64,000 nucleotides of DNA from Melghirimyces thermohalophilus (GTDB lineage Bacteria; Bacillota; Bacilli; Thermoactinomycetales; DSM-45169). Positions 55,348-63,275 of this stretch are shown piece by piece. Below the pieces are notes generated by a model. The model saw only the letters and a list, made by a program, of their open reading frames with translations. It was not told the origin of the DNA and did no database searches. The DNA lies in contig NZ_FMZA01000005.1 in NCBI RefSeq assembly GCF_900102685.1, forward strand, positions 124,001 through 188,000. The letters are read 5' to 3'. Every line of letters begins with the position of its first letter. Position 1 is the stretch's first letter. Both the position numbers and the translations under genes were made by a program.

Positions 55348-56391
55348 TTGCAGCAGCACCAACGGAAACAGTGGCGAATTCCACCTGTCGACACCCAGAT
55401 GGAAGAGAAGGCGCGAAAACACGTGGATCAATTGACGAAACCGACAGGCGCCCTGGGGGACCTGGAGGAGCTTGTGGTTCGACTGGCGGGTATCACCGGC
55501 CAGGTGTTTTCCGATATCAGCAAAAAAGGCGTGGCGATCTTTTGTGCCGATCATGGCGTAACCGTGGAGGGGGTCAGCGCCTATCCCGCCGAGGTGACGG
55601 GTCTCATGATCGGCAATTTCAGCCGGGGGAAAGCGGCGGTCAATGTGTTGGCCCAACGCTTTCAGTCTGAAGTGGCCGTGGTTGACGTGGGCAGTCGTTT
55701 GCCGAAGCCGCCGGAAGGGGTGCTGGAGCGAAAAGTGCGCTCCGGCACAGCCAATATGGCACAAGGGCCGGCGATGACCCGGCAGGAAGCGGAGGAAGCG
55801 CTTCAGGCGGGGGCGGATCTGGCCAGCAGCTGGAAGGGAGCCGGCTTACAGTTGACGGCGGTGGGGGAGATGGGGATCGGCAACACCACCTCTGCCTCGG
55901 CAGTGGCTGCCTGCTTAACAGGAAAACCGGTCCGGCGGTTGATCGGCCGCGGAACGGGTTTAGATGAAGAAGGGGTGCGTCGAAAAGGGGAGGTGATCAC
56001 CCGCAGTCTTCAGGTGAATCGGCCGGATCCACGGGATCCGCTGGATGTGTTGACCAAGGTGGGCGGCCTGGAATTGGCGGCTATGGCCGGGTTTATGTTG
56101 GAAGCGTCCCATCTTCGTCTACCGGTGGTGTTGGACGGTCTGATCACCACGGCGGCTGCCTTGGCGGCGGTCCGAATGGAACCCAGGGTACGCTCTTATC
56201 TGTTTGCCTCCCACCAGTCGGCAGAGCCTGGTCATGCCCTCTTGCTGGAGGCTTTGGACATGCGCCCTCTGATCAGCGCCGGTATGCGACTGGGGGAGGG
56301 AAGCGGGGCGGTGCTCGCTTTTCCTCTTTTTGACGCGGCGGTGGCCACAGCCAGGGAGATGGCCACCTTTGCGGAGCTGGGCATGGAGTAA
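55348..56391 (+). CDS. cobT: nicotinate-nucleotide-dimethylbenzimidazole phosphoribosyltransferase CobT
   Basis: 347 aa from TTG 55348 behind GAAAGGGAG. It activates the lower-ligand base to alpha-ribazole phosphate. Conserved blocks are KPTGALGDLEELV, FCADHGVTVEGVSAYP, GEMGIGNTTSASA and GMRLGEGSGAVLA, whose Glu is the catalytic base. First gene of the cobalamin salvage and assembly cluster. Confidence 0.95.
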   Translation: MQQHQRKQWRIPPVDTQMEEKARKHVDQLTKPTGALGDLEELVVRLAGITGQVFSDISKKGVAIFCADHGVTVEGVSAYPAEVTGLMIGNFSRGKAAVNVLAQRFQSEVAVVDVGSRLPKPPEGVLERKVRSGTANMAQGPAMTRQEAEEALQAGADLASSWKGAGLQLTAVGEMGIGNTTSASAVAACLTGKPVRRLIGRGTGLDEEGVRRKGEVITRSLQVNRPDPRDPLDVLTKVGGLELAAMAGFMLEASHLRLPVVLDGLITTAAALAAVRMEPRVRSYLFASHQSAEPGHALLLEALDMRPLISAGMRLGEGSGAVLAFPLFDAAVATAREMATFAELGME

Positions 56392-56436
56392 GCCTGAATA
56401 TCAATTTGGAATCGGTTTGCGAAAGGTTGTGATGGA

Positions 56437-57576
56437 ATGGCAGCAGGATTGGAACAGTACGGACACGGTGGTGACCGACAGACGGCACAGGAGCGGTTTG
56501 GTCGGGAGGCGGATTCCTTTGTGGATTTTAGTGCCAATATCAACCCTCTCGGCCCGCCTCCAGGGGTGGTGGAAGAGCTGAAGCGGGCTTTGCAGGAGCC
56601 GGGGACGCCGACATTGACCGCTTATCCCGATCCCGTCTGTCGTCGGCTGACTCAAGTACTGGCACAGTGGCTGGGTGTGTCGCCGGAGCAGGTGCTGCCC
56701 GGTAATGGAGCCGCGGAGTTGATCGACCTCATCCATACCGTGGCGGAGCCCCGCGTCGTCGGCGTGATCCATCCTTCTTTTTCCGAATACGAAGCGGCGG
56801 CGCGCAAGCGGAAGCTAGAGGTGATTCCTCTAAAAACCCGGTGGGAAAAGGGGTTTCTTCCCGAGCGGGAGTCGCTGTTGGCCTGGATTCGAGAGGTGGA
56901 TTTAGCTTGGATCGGACATCCTAACAATCCCACAGGCACTCGCCTTCCCTATGAAGATCTGGTCGCCGCCGCGGAAGAGGCGGCCCGTTGGGATACGGTG
57001 CTGGCTGTGGACGAAGCTTTTTTGGATTTTATCCCCGCTGAGGAGGCGACCACCCTCCTTCCTCACTTGGAGGCTTTTCCCACCACGCTTCTGTTTCGGT
57101 CCATGACCAAGTTTTATGCCATTCCGGGACTTCGTTTGGGCTTCGTGGTCGCCTCCGCCGACTGGATCGAGGCGATGAGACGGTGGCAGATTCCCTGGAG
57201 TGTCAATGCCTGGGCGCAGTTAGCCGGGGTGGCCGCTCTAAAAAAGACGGGTTTTGAAGCGGAGACCTGGGCTTGGTTGGTGGAGGAAAAGAGGTATCTC
57301 ACCCACCAATTGCGCTCCCTTCCTGGTGTGGAAGTGCTTGCAGGCGAGGCCAATTACCTCCTCCTTCGCCTGGAAAAAAGAGCAGCGATGGAGGGGATTT
57401 CCTCCCGGTGGCTGCAGGAGAGGCTGGGGGCAAAGGGTATCTTGATCCGGGACGGTTCCACCTATCCCGGACTGGATGACCGTTACCTGCGGGTGGCCAT
57501 CCGTAGCCGAGAGGAAAATGAGCAACTATTATCCGCTCTGACCCCACTCCTTCCCGCCGGGGGTGTTCCATCATGA
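56437..57576 (+). CDS. cobD: threonine-phosphate decarboxylase CobD (HisC-like aminotransferase fold)
   Basis: 379 aa. It makes (R)-1-aminopropan-2-yl phosphate, the linker of the nucleotide loop. FSANINPLGPP (31-41) is the CobD signature. The PLP lysine is Lys225 in RSMTKFYAIPGLRLGF and Asp192 is in VDEAFLDF. Histidinol-phosphate aminotransferase is the alternative, but the context and SANINPLG favour CobD. ATG 56437 has GAAAGG upstream. Its stop overlaps cobU (ATGA). Confidence 0.9.
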   Translation: MAAGLEQYGHGGDRQTAQERFGREADSFVDFSANINPLGPPPGVVEELKRALQEPGTPTLTAYPDPVCRRLTQVLAQWLGVSPEQVLPGNGAAELIDLIHTVAEPRVVGVIHPSFSEYEAAARKRKLEVIPLKTRWEKGFLPERESLLAWIREVDLAWIGHPNNPTGTRLPYEDLVAAAEEAARWDTVLAVDEAFLDFIPAEEATTLLPHLEAFPTTLLFRSMTKFYAIPGLRLGFVVASADWIEAMRRWQIPWSVNAWAQLAGVAALKKTGFEAETWAWLVEEKRYLTHQLRSLPGVEVLAGEANYLLLRLEKRAAMEGISSRWLQERLGAKGILIRDGSTYPGLDDRYLRVAIRSREENEQLLSALTPLLPAGGVPS

Positions 57577-58097
57577 TCCGCCTGGTCACAGGAGGGGTCC
57601 GTTCCGGGAAGAGCCGTTTTGCCGAAAGGCTGGCGCACGAGATGGGAGAGCAGGTGTTGTATGTGGCTACCGGGGTCGCCGGCGACGGGGAAATGGAACG
57701 GCGGATCGCCCGCCATCGAGAACGGCGCCCCGGGAACTGGGGGTTAGCTGAGGAGCCTTATGCTTTGGCCGATGCCCTCCATCAGGCGGCCGACTATGAC
57801 GGGGTGCTCATCGACTGTTTGTCCACTTGGGTGGCCAACCGGGTGATGGAGGACTCCGCCCCAGTTAAAAGCTCTTTGGAAGCGGAAATGGAGCAGGAGG
57901 TTTTAGAGATGATGAACCGGTTGCAGGAGCAGGAGGCGATCCTGGTCACCTCTGAAGTTGGTCTCGGCGGCGTATCGATGAACCCGATGGGGCGTCTTTT
58001 CCAAGATGTGCTGGGATGTGTCAATCAACGGGCGGCGGAACAGGCAGATCAGGTCTGGATGGTGATCTCCGGGATCCCTTGGAAGGTGAAAGGATGA
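57573..58097 (+). CDS. cobU: bifunctional adenosylcobinamide kinase / guanylyltransferase CobU
   Basis: 174 aa. The P-loop is GGVRSGKS (7-14) and the guanylylated His is His48 in IARHRERRP. It phosphorylates adenosylcobinamide and adds GMP. LIDCLSTWVANRV and SEVGLGGVSMNPMGRLFQD are family blocks. The start overlaps cobD and the stop overlaps cobS, both by ATGA. Confidence 0.95.
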   Translation: MIRLVTGGVRSGKSRFAERLAHEMGEQVLYVATGVAGDGEMERRIARHRERRPGNWGLAEEPYALADALHQAADYDGVLIDCLSTWVANRVMEDSAPVKSSLEAEMEQEVLEMMNRLQEQEAILVTSEVGLGGVSMNPMGRLFQDVLGCVNQRAAEQADQVWMVISGIPWKVKG

Positions 58098-58816
58098 ATG
58101 CCTTTTTTGTCGCCCTCTCTTTTCTGACCCGCTTTCCCGTGCCCCGGCGGACCGATTTTAACGATTGGTCCTGCAGCGCCGCCTATTATCCGGCGGTCGG
58201 ATGGGTGATCGGAAGTGCTCTCATACTCTTCCAGCTGTTGGTGGCGGATCATTTTCCACCGGAGGTTGGCAGTGTGCTGTTGTTGGTCTTCTGGGTGTGG
58301 CTAACCGGTGGCCTCCACCTGGATGGGCTGATGGATACCGCCGATGGCCTGGGAGCCAACCGGGATCCGGAGCAGACCCTGGGGATCATGAAGGATAGTC
58401 GGGTAGGAGCGATGGGGGTGTTGACCTGTCTCTTGCTGCTGTTGCTGAAAGGGGCAGCGCTGGCCTCTGTCCCCGGTTCGCTGTGGGTCCCGTTGTTGAT
58501 CGTCCCTGTCGTCGCCCGGTGGGTCTTGGTGGCGGCGATTTGCTATTATCCCTACATCAGTCGGGATGGAATCGGCACAGGCTTGCGGGATGGGCTGACC
58601 GGGGTCTCCTGGTTCCTGGCGACGTTGTTGACGGTGGTCCTGGTCGGAGTAGTGTCGGGGTGGACAGGGGTCTTATTCCCCATAGTCGGGCTGTTGTTCC
58701 TCTGGTGGTTCGGCCGGATGATCCAGCGGCGGATCGGAGGTTTTACCGGTGATGCTTACGGCGCGCTGGTGGAGGGTACCGAGGGCTTGCTGCTCTTGTT
58801 GTGGTTGCTTGTATGA
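58094..58816 (+). CDS. cobS: adenosylcobinamide-GDP ribazoletransferase CobS
   Basis: 240 aa polytopic membrane enzyme that joins adenosylcobinamide-GDP and alpha-ribazole phosphate. Signature blocks are SFLTRFPVP, YYPAVGWVIG and the Mg2+-binding HLDGLMDTADGLGANRDPE, with GFTGDAYGALVE near the end. ATG 58094 has AAAGGA upstream and overlaps the cobU stop. It is slightly short of the 250 aa typical length but complete. Confidence 0.95.
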   Translation: MNAFFVALSFLTRFPVPRRTDFNDWSCSAAYYPAVGWVIGSALILFQLLVADHFPPEVGSVLLLVFWVWLTGGLHLDGLMDTADGLGANRDPEQTLGIMKDSRVGAMGVLTCLLLLLLKGAALASVPGSLWVPLLIVPVVARWVLVAAICYYPYISRDGIGTGLRDGLTGVSWFLATLLTVVLVGVVSGWTGVLFPIVGLLFLWWFGRMIQRRIGGFTGDAYGALVEGTEGLLLLLWLLV

Positions 58817-59400
58817 AGTTGATCTGGCTGCGTCACGGAGAGACGAATCCCAATCGGCAGCGTCGCTACTGCGGCCATCTGGATCCCCCTTTAAACGAAA
58901 AGGGCCGCTGCCAGGCCGAGGCGGCAGCTGCCCGCCTCGCTGTTGTTGAGCCGGTGGCACAGGTGGTTGCCAGTGACTTGTTGCGCGCGCGCCAGACGGC
59001 GGAACCCCTCCTCCGGCAGCTGTCGACGGCGACGATGCAGGTGACGCCTCTGTTGCGGGAACTCTCCTTCGGAGAATGGGAGGGCTTGACTTACGGGGAG
59101 ATCTATTCGCAAAATCCGCAAGCCTTGCATCGGTGGCTGTCGGATCCCGTTCGCCGGTCGCCGCCGGGAGGAGAAACGATGACCCAGATGGGATCCCGTC
59201 TGGACCGGTGGTTACATGAGATCTTGCGACATGCCGGAACAGAGATGCGGGTGATTGCCGTCACCCACGGCGGTCCCCTCCGTTGGTTCATCTCCCGCTA
59301 TCTGAAGCAAGATCCCGCTTCCTTCTGGGATCGGTCGATCCCCCACGGGGATGTGTTATCCGTGAAGTGGGAGGGGAATCGCTGGCGGGAACAGCCCTGA
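58813..59400 (+). CDS. cobC: alpha-ribazole phosphatase CobC (histidine phosphatase)
   Basis: 195 aa. LIWLRHGETNPN provides the catalytic His8, SDLLRARQTAEPL the second Arg block and AVTHGGPLRW the late His. It removes the 5' phosphate from alpha-ribazole phosphate or adenosylcobalamin phosphate. The function is assigned from context: its ATG overlaps the cobS stop (ATGA). Confidence 0.9.
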   Translation: MKLIWLRHGETNPNRQRRYCGHLDPPLNEKGRCQAEAAAARLAVVEPVAQVVASDLLRARQTAEPLLRQLSTATMQVTPLLRELSFGEWEGLTYGEIYSQNPQALHRWLSDPVRRSPPGGETMTQMGSRLDRWLHEILRHAGTEMRVIAVTHGGPLRWFISRYLKQDPASFWDRSIPHGDVLSVKWEGNRWREQP

Positions 59401-59499
59401 AAGATTAACCTGACGGTCCATGAACCCCCTGGGGGTGATCCTTGGAATACAGATGACAGAAGCGGCACACCCTGTAAGTGCAGAAGGAGGGTGAAGCCG

Positions 59500-59679
59500 A
59501 TGGCAGACAAGGAGCCGAATCCGGATACCAAAGCTTATATGGGTCCGGATATGGAAGGGTCGCTAACAGCGATTCCAGAGCAGCAAAAAACCCGGGTAAC
59601 CCGCCGCCCGCACCGGGTGGAAGAGGATCAGCTGCCGCCGGGTGAGATGGATATTCGAGGTCTGAAAAAGCGCTCCTGA
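59500..59679 (+). CDS. small acidic/basic hydrophilic protein, function unknown
   Basis: 59 aa, no hydrophobic segment, rich in Pro, Glu and Arg (MADKEPNPDTKAYMGPDMEG). ATG 59500 follows AGAAGGAGGG with good spacing, so it is very probably translated. It interrupts the cobalamin cluster. No family is recognised. Confidence 0.6.
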   Translation: MADKEPNPDTKAYMGPDMEGSLTAIPEQQKTRVTRRPHRVEEDQLPPGEMDIRGLKKRS

Positions 59680-59682
59680 TCG

Positions 59683-59714
59683 AAGGACCCTGCCGATGCA
59701 GGGTCCTTAAGTTT
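59683..59714 (+). terminator. terminator-like hairpin after the 59-aa gene
   Basis: AAGGACCCTGC / GCAGGGTCCTT, 11 perfect pairs with loop CGAT (59683-59708). The following AAGTTT is a weak T-run. Confidence 0.65.
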
Positions 59715-59718
59715 AAAT

Positions 59719-59750
59719 AAAAAATCCCCTCCCTCAACCGAAAGAAGGGG
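59719..59750 (-). terminator. terminator of the minus-strand small gene
   Basis: CCCCT / AGGGG (59726-59730, 59746-59750), followed on the minus strand by TTTTTT. Confidence 0.5.
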
Positions 59751-59765
59751 TCACGCTTGATCTGT

Positions 59766-59915
59766 TTATGTGCGGTGGTTGGCATCCTTCTCGGTGATTC
59801 GCTGATTGGTGCCTCGCTCGCTACGGTCGGCTTTCATGGCGTGTTTATCGTCCACCGGTTGGCTCGGACGGGGAATCCCATCGTTTTCTTTCGCTCCTTG
59901 TCCTTCTTTGGCCAT
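59766..59915 (-). CDS. small hydrophilic protein inside the cob cluster
   Basis: 49 aa, highly charged and probably disordered (MAKEGQGAKENDGIPRPSQP). The ATG 59915 has GGAAGGGATGG as RBS. It runs against the surrounding genes. Composition resembles small sporulation or spore proteins, but no SASP motif is visible. Confidence 0.5.
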   Translation of the reverse strand: MAKEGQGAKENDGIPRPSQPVDDKHAMKADRSERGTNQRITEKDANHRT

Positions 59916-60021
59916 GTTCCATCCCTTCCTCTCCAGATCGGTGTCTACTTGTAGCGTATCCAATCTTCCCGTATAAATCCCTCTCAGTCAGGCATGCTAC
60001 TCACGGAAAGGGGGCATATTC

Positions 60022-60186
60022 ATGGACAGGGACAAGACGTCAAAAGAGTTCAATGAAGAAAACATCAACAGTAGTATCCAGTTTGCCTATGAACAGAGTG
60101 GGGAACTGACCGATATCGATGTGGAGGAAGGTCGAAAAAAACTTTCCAAGCAGTATGAAAAAGAGTCCAGGAAACAGAAGAAATAA
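60022..60186 (+). CDS. small charged protein, function unknown
   Basis: 54 aa (start MDRDKTSKEFNEENINSS), with a Lys-rich end. ATG 60022 follows GGAAAGGGGG. It has a terminator directly downstream, so it is a separate unit. No family recognised. Possibly a small sporulation-related protein by size and composition only. Confidence 0.55.
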   Translation: MDRDKTSKEFNEENINSSIQFAYEQSGELTDIDVEEGRKKLSKQYEKESRKQKK

Positions 60187-60200
60187 GTCTCTTTTATAGG

Positions 60201-60238
60201 AGCCATCTCCCGATAGGTGGGAGGTGGCTTTCTATTTT
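60201..60238 (+). terminator. terminator of the 54-aa gene
   Basis: AGCCATCTCCC (60201-60211) pairs with GGGAGGTGGCT (60219-60229) with one G-U, then a T-rich run. Confidence 0.8.
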
Positions 60239-60343
60239 TCAAAAGGGGAGAACTGTTTTATATTGAAAGATAGAGAACAAGATGATCCCGGATCAACCGG
60301 CCCTGTAACAGAGATCGATCCGAAAGAGGAAGGAGAACGATCG

Positions 60344-61057
60344 TTGCAACAAAATACCACCCGTCGGCTTTTTGGCCCCCAGGGGCCGGTGCTTAAGGTG
60401 AAAAAAAGTCATTTGACGCTTCACTCCCCGACACCGCTGGCGGTCTTGTCCAGTGCACCGGTGGGCGGGGGGCGGCGAGAAACCCGAACCATCGTCAACC
60501 GGCATGTGGATAAGAATTATTACGAAGCGGATCCGATCGCCGAGACCCAGCACTGGATGGAAAAACAGGGACTGGATCCAATGGAGACGGTAGGGATGTT
60601 GACAGCTGTCTGGGTGGAACAGGTGGCGGTGGTGGAGCGGAAGTCGAGCCATGTTCACGTCGCCGCCATCGTCACAGCCGGCGCAGGCAACGCCGCCAGA
60701 GCCGGAGCGTCGGGGCCCGTTTACACCCAGCCGACCCCTGGAACGATCAATATCATCCTAGCGGTGGACGGATGGGTAACAGAGGAAGCGATGATAAATG
60801 CTGTCATCACGGTCACCGAGGGTAAAGTCGCCGCGATGCAGGAACTGTCAATCAGAGATGGGCAAGGGCGCATCGCTACAGGAACGACAACAGATGCGGT
60901 AGTGATCGCCTCTACCCAAAAACCGCGCCGGGGGTATCGCCATGTTTACGCCGGCACGGCCAGCCCCCTGGGTCAGGCGGCGGGTCAGGCGGTCTTTGAA
61001 GCTGTTCGGGAGGCTTTGATGCGGGAACGGCTGCTGAAAGAGGGGGAATCGTGGTGA
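60344..61057 (+). CDS. cbiZ: adenosylcobinamide amidohydrolase CbiZ
   Basis: 237 aa from TTG 60344, chosen because AGGAAGGAGAA lies 8 bases upstream. A TTG at 60263 would add 27 polar residues. CbiZ cuts the aminopropanol arm off adenosylcobinamide to give adenosylcobyric acid, which CbiB then re-extends. Family blocks are ERKSSHVHVAAIVTAGAGNAARAG-type (about 103-126), TINIILAVDG and GTTTDAVVIAS. Its stop shares a base with the cbiB ATG (TGATG). Confidence 0.9.
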   Translation: MQQNTTRRLFGPQGPVLKVKKSHLTLHSPTPLAVLSSAPVGGGRRETRTIVNRHVDKNYYEADPIAETQHWMEKQGLDPMETVGMLTAVWVEQVAVVERKSSHVHVAAIVTAGAGNAARAGASGPVYTQPTPGTINIILAVDGWVTEEAMINAVITVTEGKVAAMQELSIRDGQGRIATGTTTDAVVIASTQKPRRGYRHVYAGTASPLGQAAGQAVFEAVREALMRERLLKEGESW

Positions 61058-62025
61058 TGGGTTCCTTGTCCCTCTTGTTGGCTTTTCTGACCGACCGGAT
61101 TCTGGGGGATCCCCGCCAGCTGCCCCATCCGGTGGTGGGGATGGGTTGGATGATTTCCCGGATGGAACAGGTTTTGCGTCCGCGGGCGGAGAAATGGTCG
61201 CATAAGGGTTGGGTTCGCCTGTTGGGCTGCCTCTTGCCGTTGATCGTGGTTGGTTCTGTTTATCTCATCTCCACCCTGCTCCTGGTGGGAGTGGAGGCGG
61301 TATCTCGGTGGGGAGCCTTCCTGCTGGAAATCTGGTTGATCTCCACCACCATCGCCACCCGCGGTCTGGCCGATGCGGCGCTTTCAATTTTTCGATGGCT
61401 GCGGGAAGGGGATCTAATGCAAGCCCGTAAGGAATTGTCTATGGTGGTGGGACGGGATACGGAGCAGCTGGACCAGCCGGAGGTGGTGCGAGGGACCGTG
61501 GAGACCGTGGCGGAAAACATTGTCGATGCCGTCACCTCCCCCCTTTTTTTCGCCGCCCTCGGAGGGGCGCCGCTGGCCTTAGCCTACCGAGCCGTCAATA
61601 CCCTGGATTCCATGGTGGGGTATCGGGATGAGCGGTATCTTCACCTGGGGTGGGCTTCAGCCCGGCTGGACGATCTGGCCAACTGGATTCCGGCCCGGCT
61701 CACCGTCCCGATCATGCTGCTGGCGTTCGGATGGACGGGATACAAACCGGGACGGGGGTGGCGGATTTGCCGGCGGGATGCTGCAAAGCACCCCAGCCCC
61801 AACAGTGGAATCGCCGAATCCCTGATGGCTGGGGGCCTGGGGATCCAGTTGGGCGGGGTGAATCGGTATCGGGGACAGATCTCCCGCCGGGCCTTGTTAG
61901 GGGACCCGTTGGTGGAGAAACAGGCGGAACATATCGAAGCTTCGGTCCGGGTGCTGTTGGTGACCGGCTGGCTGGCCGCCTTGCTGGCGGCAGCGACCGG
62001 TTACGTTTTAAACGGACTTTATTAA
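61057..62025 (+). CDS. cbiB: adenosylcobinamide-phosphate synthase CbiB
   Basis: 322 aa membrane enzyme that attaches aminopropanol phosphate (from CobD) to adenosylcobyric acid. Conserved blocks: LLLAFLTDRILGDPRQLPHPV at the start, GRDTEQLD, ETVAENIVDAVTSPLFF and HPSPNSGIAESLMAGGLGIQL. ATG 61057 has GAAAGAGGGGGA upstream; GTG 61051 is too close to it. Together with cbiZ it completes cobinamide remodelling. Confidence 0.95.
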   Translation: MGSLSLLLAFLTDRILGDPRQLPHPVVGMGWMISRMEQVLRPRAEKWSHKGWVRLLGCLLPLIVVGSVYLISTLLLVGVEAVSRWGAFLLEIWLISTTIATRGLADAALSIFRWLREGDLMQARKELSMVVGRDTEQLDQPEVVRGTVETVAENIVDAVTSPLFFAALGGAPLALAYRAVNTLDSMVGYRDERYLHLGWASARLDDLANWIPARLTVPIMLLAFGWTGYKPGRGWRICRRDAAKHPSPNSGIAESLMAGGLGIQLGGVNRYRGQISRRALLGDPLVEKQAEHIEASVRVLLVTGWLAALLAAATGYVLNGLY

Positions 62026-62048
62026 AGAAGAAATAGGAGGCTCGCAGT

Positions 62049-62885
62049 TTGGAAACGCGACCGCTGGTGACACCGGATTGGTTATTTGAACATCGGGAGG
62101 ATCCTGAGTTGGTGGTGGTGGACTGTCGGTTTGAACTGGCGGACCCCGAGGCAGGGGAGAGAGCCTATCGGCAAAGCCACCTCCCCGGAGCTCGCTACCT
62201 GGATCTGGAGAAAGACCTGTCAGGGCCTGTAGGAAAACATGGAGGACGACATCCGCTGCCTGATAGGGAGGCTTTTGCGGAAACGTTGGGACGAAGGGGA
62301 ATTGATGAATCTAAGCTGGTGATCGCTTATGATGCTCAGGGAGGAGCGATGGCCGCCCGACTCTGGTGGATGCTCCATTATCTGGGACATCCCGAGGTGG
62401 CCGTGCTGGATGGGGGATATCAGGGGTGGGTCGAGAAAGGGTATCCCGTTACCGCCGACATGCCCCAGCCGCTGCCAGTTCGCTTTCGGCCCCGGATCGA
62501 GTCGGAGATGCTAGTAGGTGTCGATGAGGTGAAAAAACACGTCGGTCTTCTGATCGACTCCCGGGATCCCGATCGCTTTGCCGGCCGGGTCGAGCCGATC
62601 GACGCCAAGGCCGGTCACATCCCGGGGGCGGTCAACCGCTTCTGGAAGGAGAACCTGAAAGAGGATGGAAGCTGGAAGAGTGTAGAGGAGCTGAAAAAAG
62701 AGTGGGCCTTCGCCTTCGAAGACGAAGCTCCCATCGTTTACTGCGGGTCCGGTGTCACCGCCTGTGCCAATCTCCTTGCCCTCCACGCCGCCGGTCACCG
62801 AGGCGCTCGCCTTTACGCCGGCAGCTGGAGCGACTGGATCACCTACAGAGAAAATCCGGTCCAAACGGAGTCCTCCAAGAGATAG
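62049..62885 (+). CDS. thiosulfate/3-mercaptopyruvate sulfurtransferase
   Basis: 278 aa with two rhodanese domains. The active-site loop is YCGSGVTA with Cys232; CGSGVTA is the form usual in 3-mercaptopyruvate sulfurtransferases. The N-terminal inactive domain has VVDCRF and YDAQGGAMAARLWW. It moves sulfane sulfur to cyanide or thiols. TTG 62049 follows AGGAGG at good distance. It starts 23 bases after cbiB and may be co-transcribed. Confidence 0.9.
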   Translation: METRPLVTPDWLFEHREDPELVVVDCRFELADPEAGERAYRQSHLPGARYLDLEKDLSGPVGKHGGRHPLPDREAFAETLGRRGIDESKLVIAYDAQGGAMAARLWWMLHYLGHPEVAVLDGGYQGWVEKGYPVTADMPQPLPVRFRPRIESEMLVGVDEVKKHVGLLIDSRDPDRFAGRVEPIDAKAGHIPGAVNRFWKENLKEDGSWKSVEELKKEWAFAFEDEAPIVYCGSGVTACANLLALHAAGHRGARLYAGSWSDWITYRENPVQTESSKR

Positions 62886-63259
62886 GGTGGACTCGGCTCG
62901 TATCAGTTATGGCTTTTTACAGGGATCAACTGATTTTTTTTGTCAACTGATAGGGTTTTGTTTTTTTAATATCGAAGCTTGATACCAGGTACTAAAAGGG
63001 GGAATCAGGGTGAAGCAGATGGATTCGGGAAAATGACGCGTCATCATTGATCGAACAACATGGAGTCCTTCGATCAGAGTGGGTAGGGTCTTGCTTCGTT
63101 TTGATCCGAGCAAGTGTGCCGCTCGCTTTTTACAGCACTTCTGCAGCGTTGTAAATGAAGCTGTCTGGGCTTTCTATAATCGGAATGTACCGAATAATCC
63201 GAATGGTGGTCGGTTTTGGCGCTCCAGTTTCTTATTATAAGGGTGCCCGGCCATATTTA
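62886..63259. other. gap between sulfurtransferase and alcohol dehydrogenase
   Basis: No gene recognised. A TATAAT at 63175-63180 with a distant TTGTAA (63149) is a possible promoter with a 20-base spacer. CGGAATGTACCG and repeated CCGAAT units at 63181-63205 could be a regulator site. Confidence 0.35.
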
Positions 63260-63275
63260 GGGGGAGGAAAGCGAT

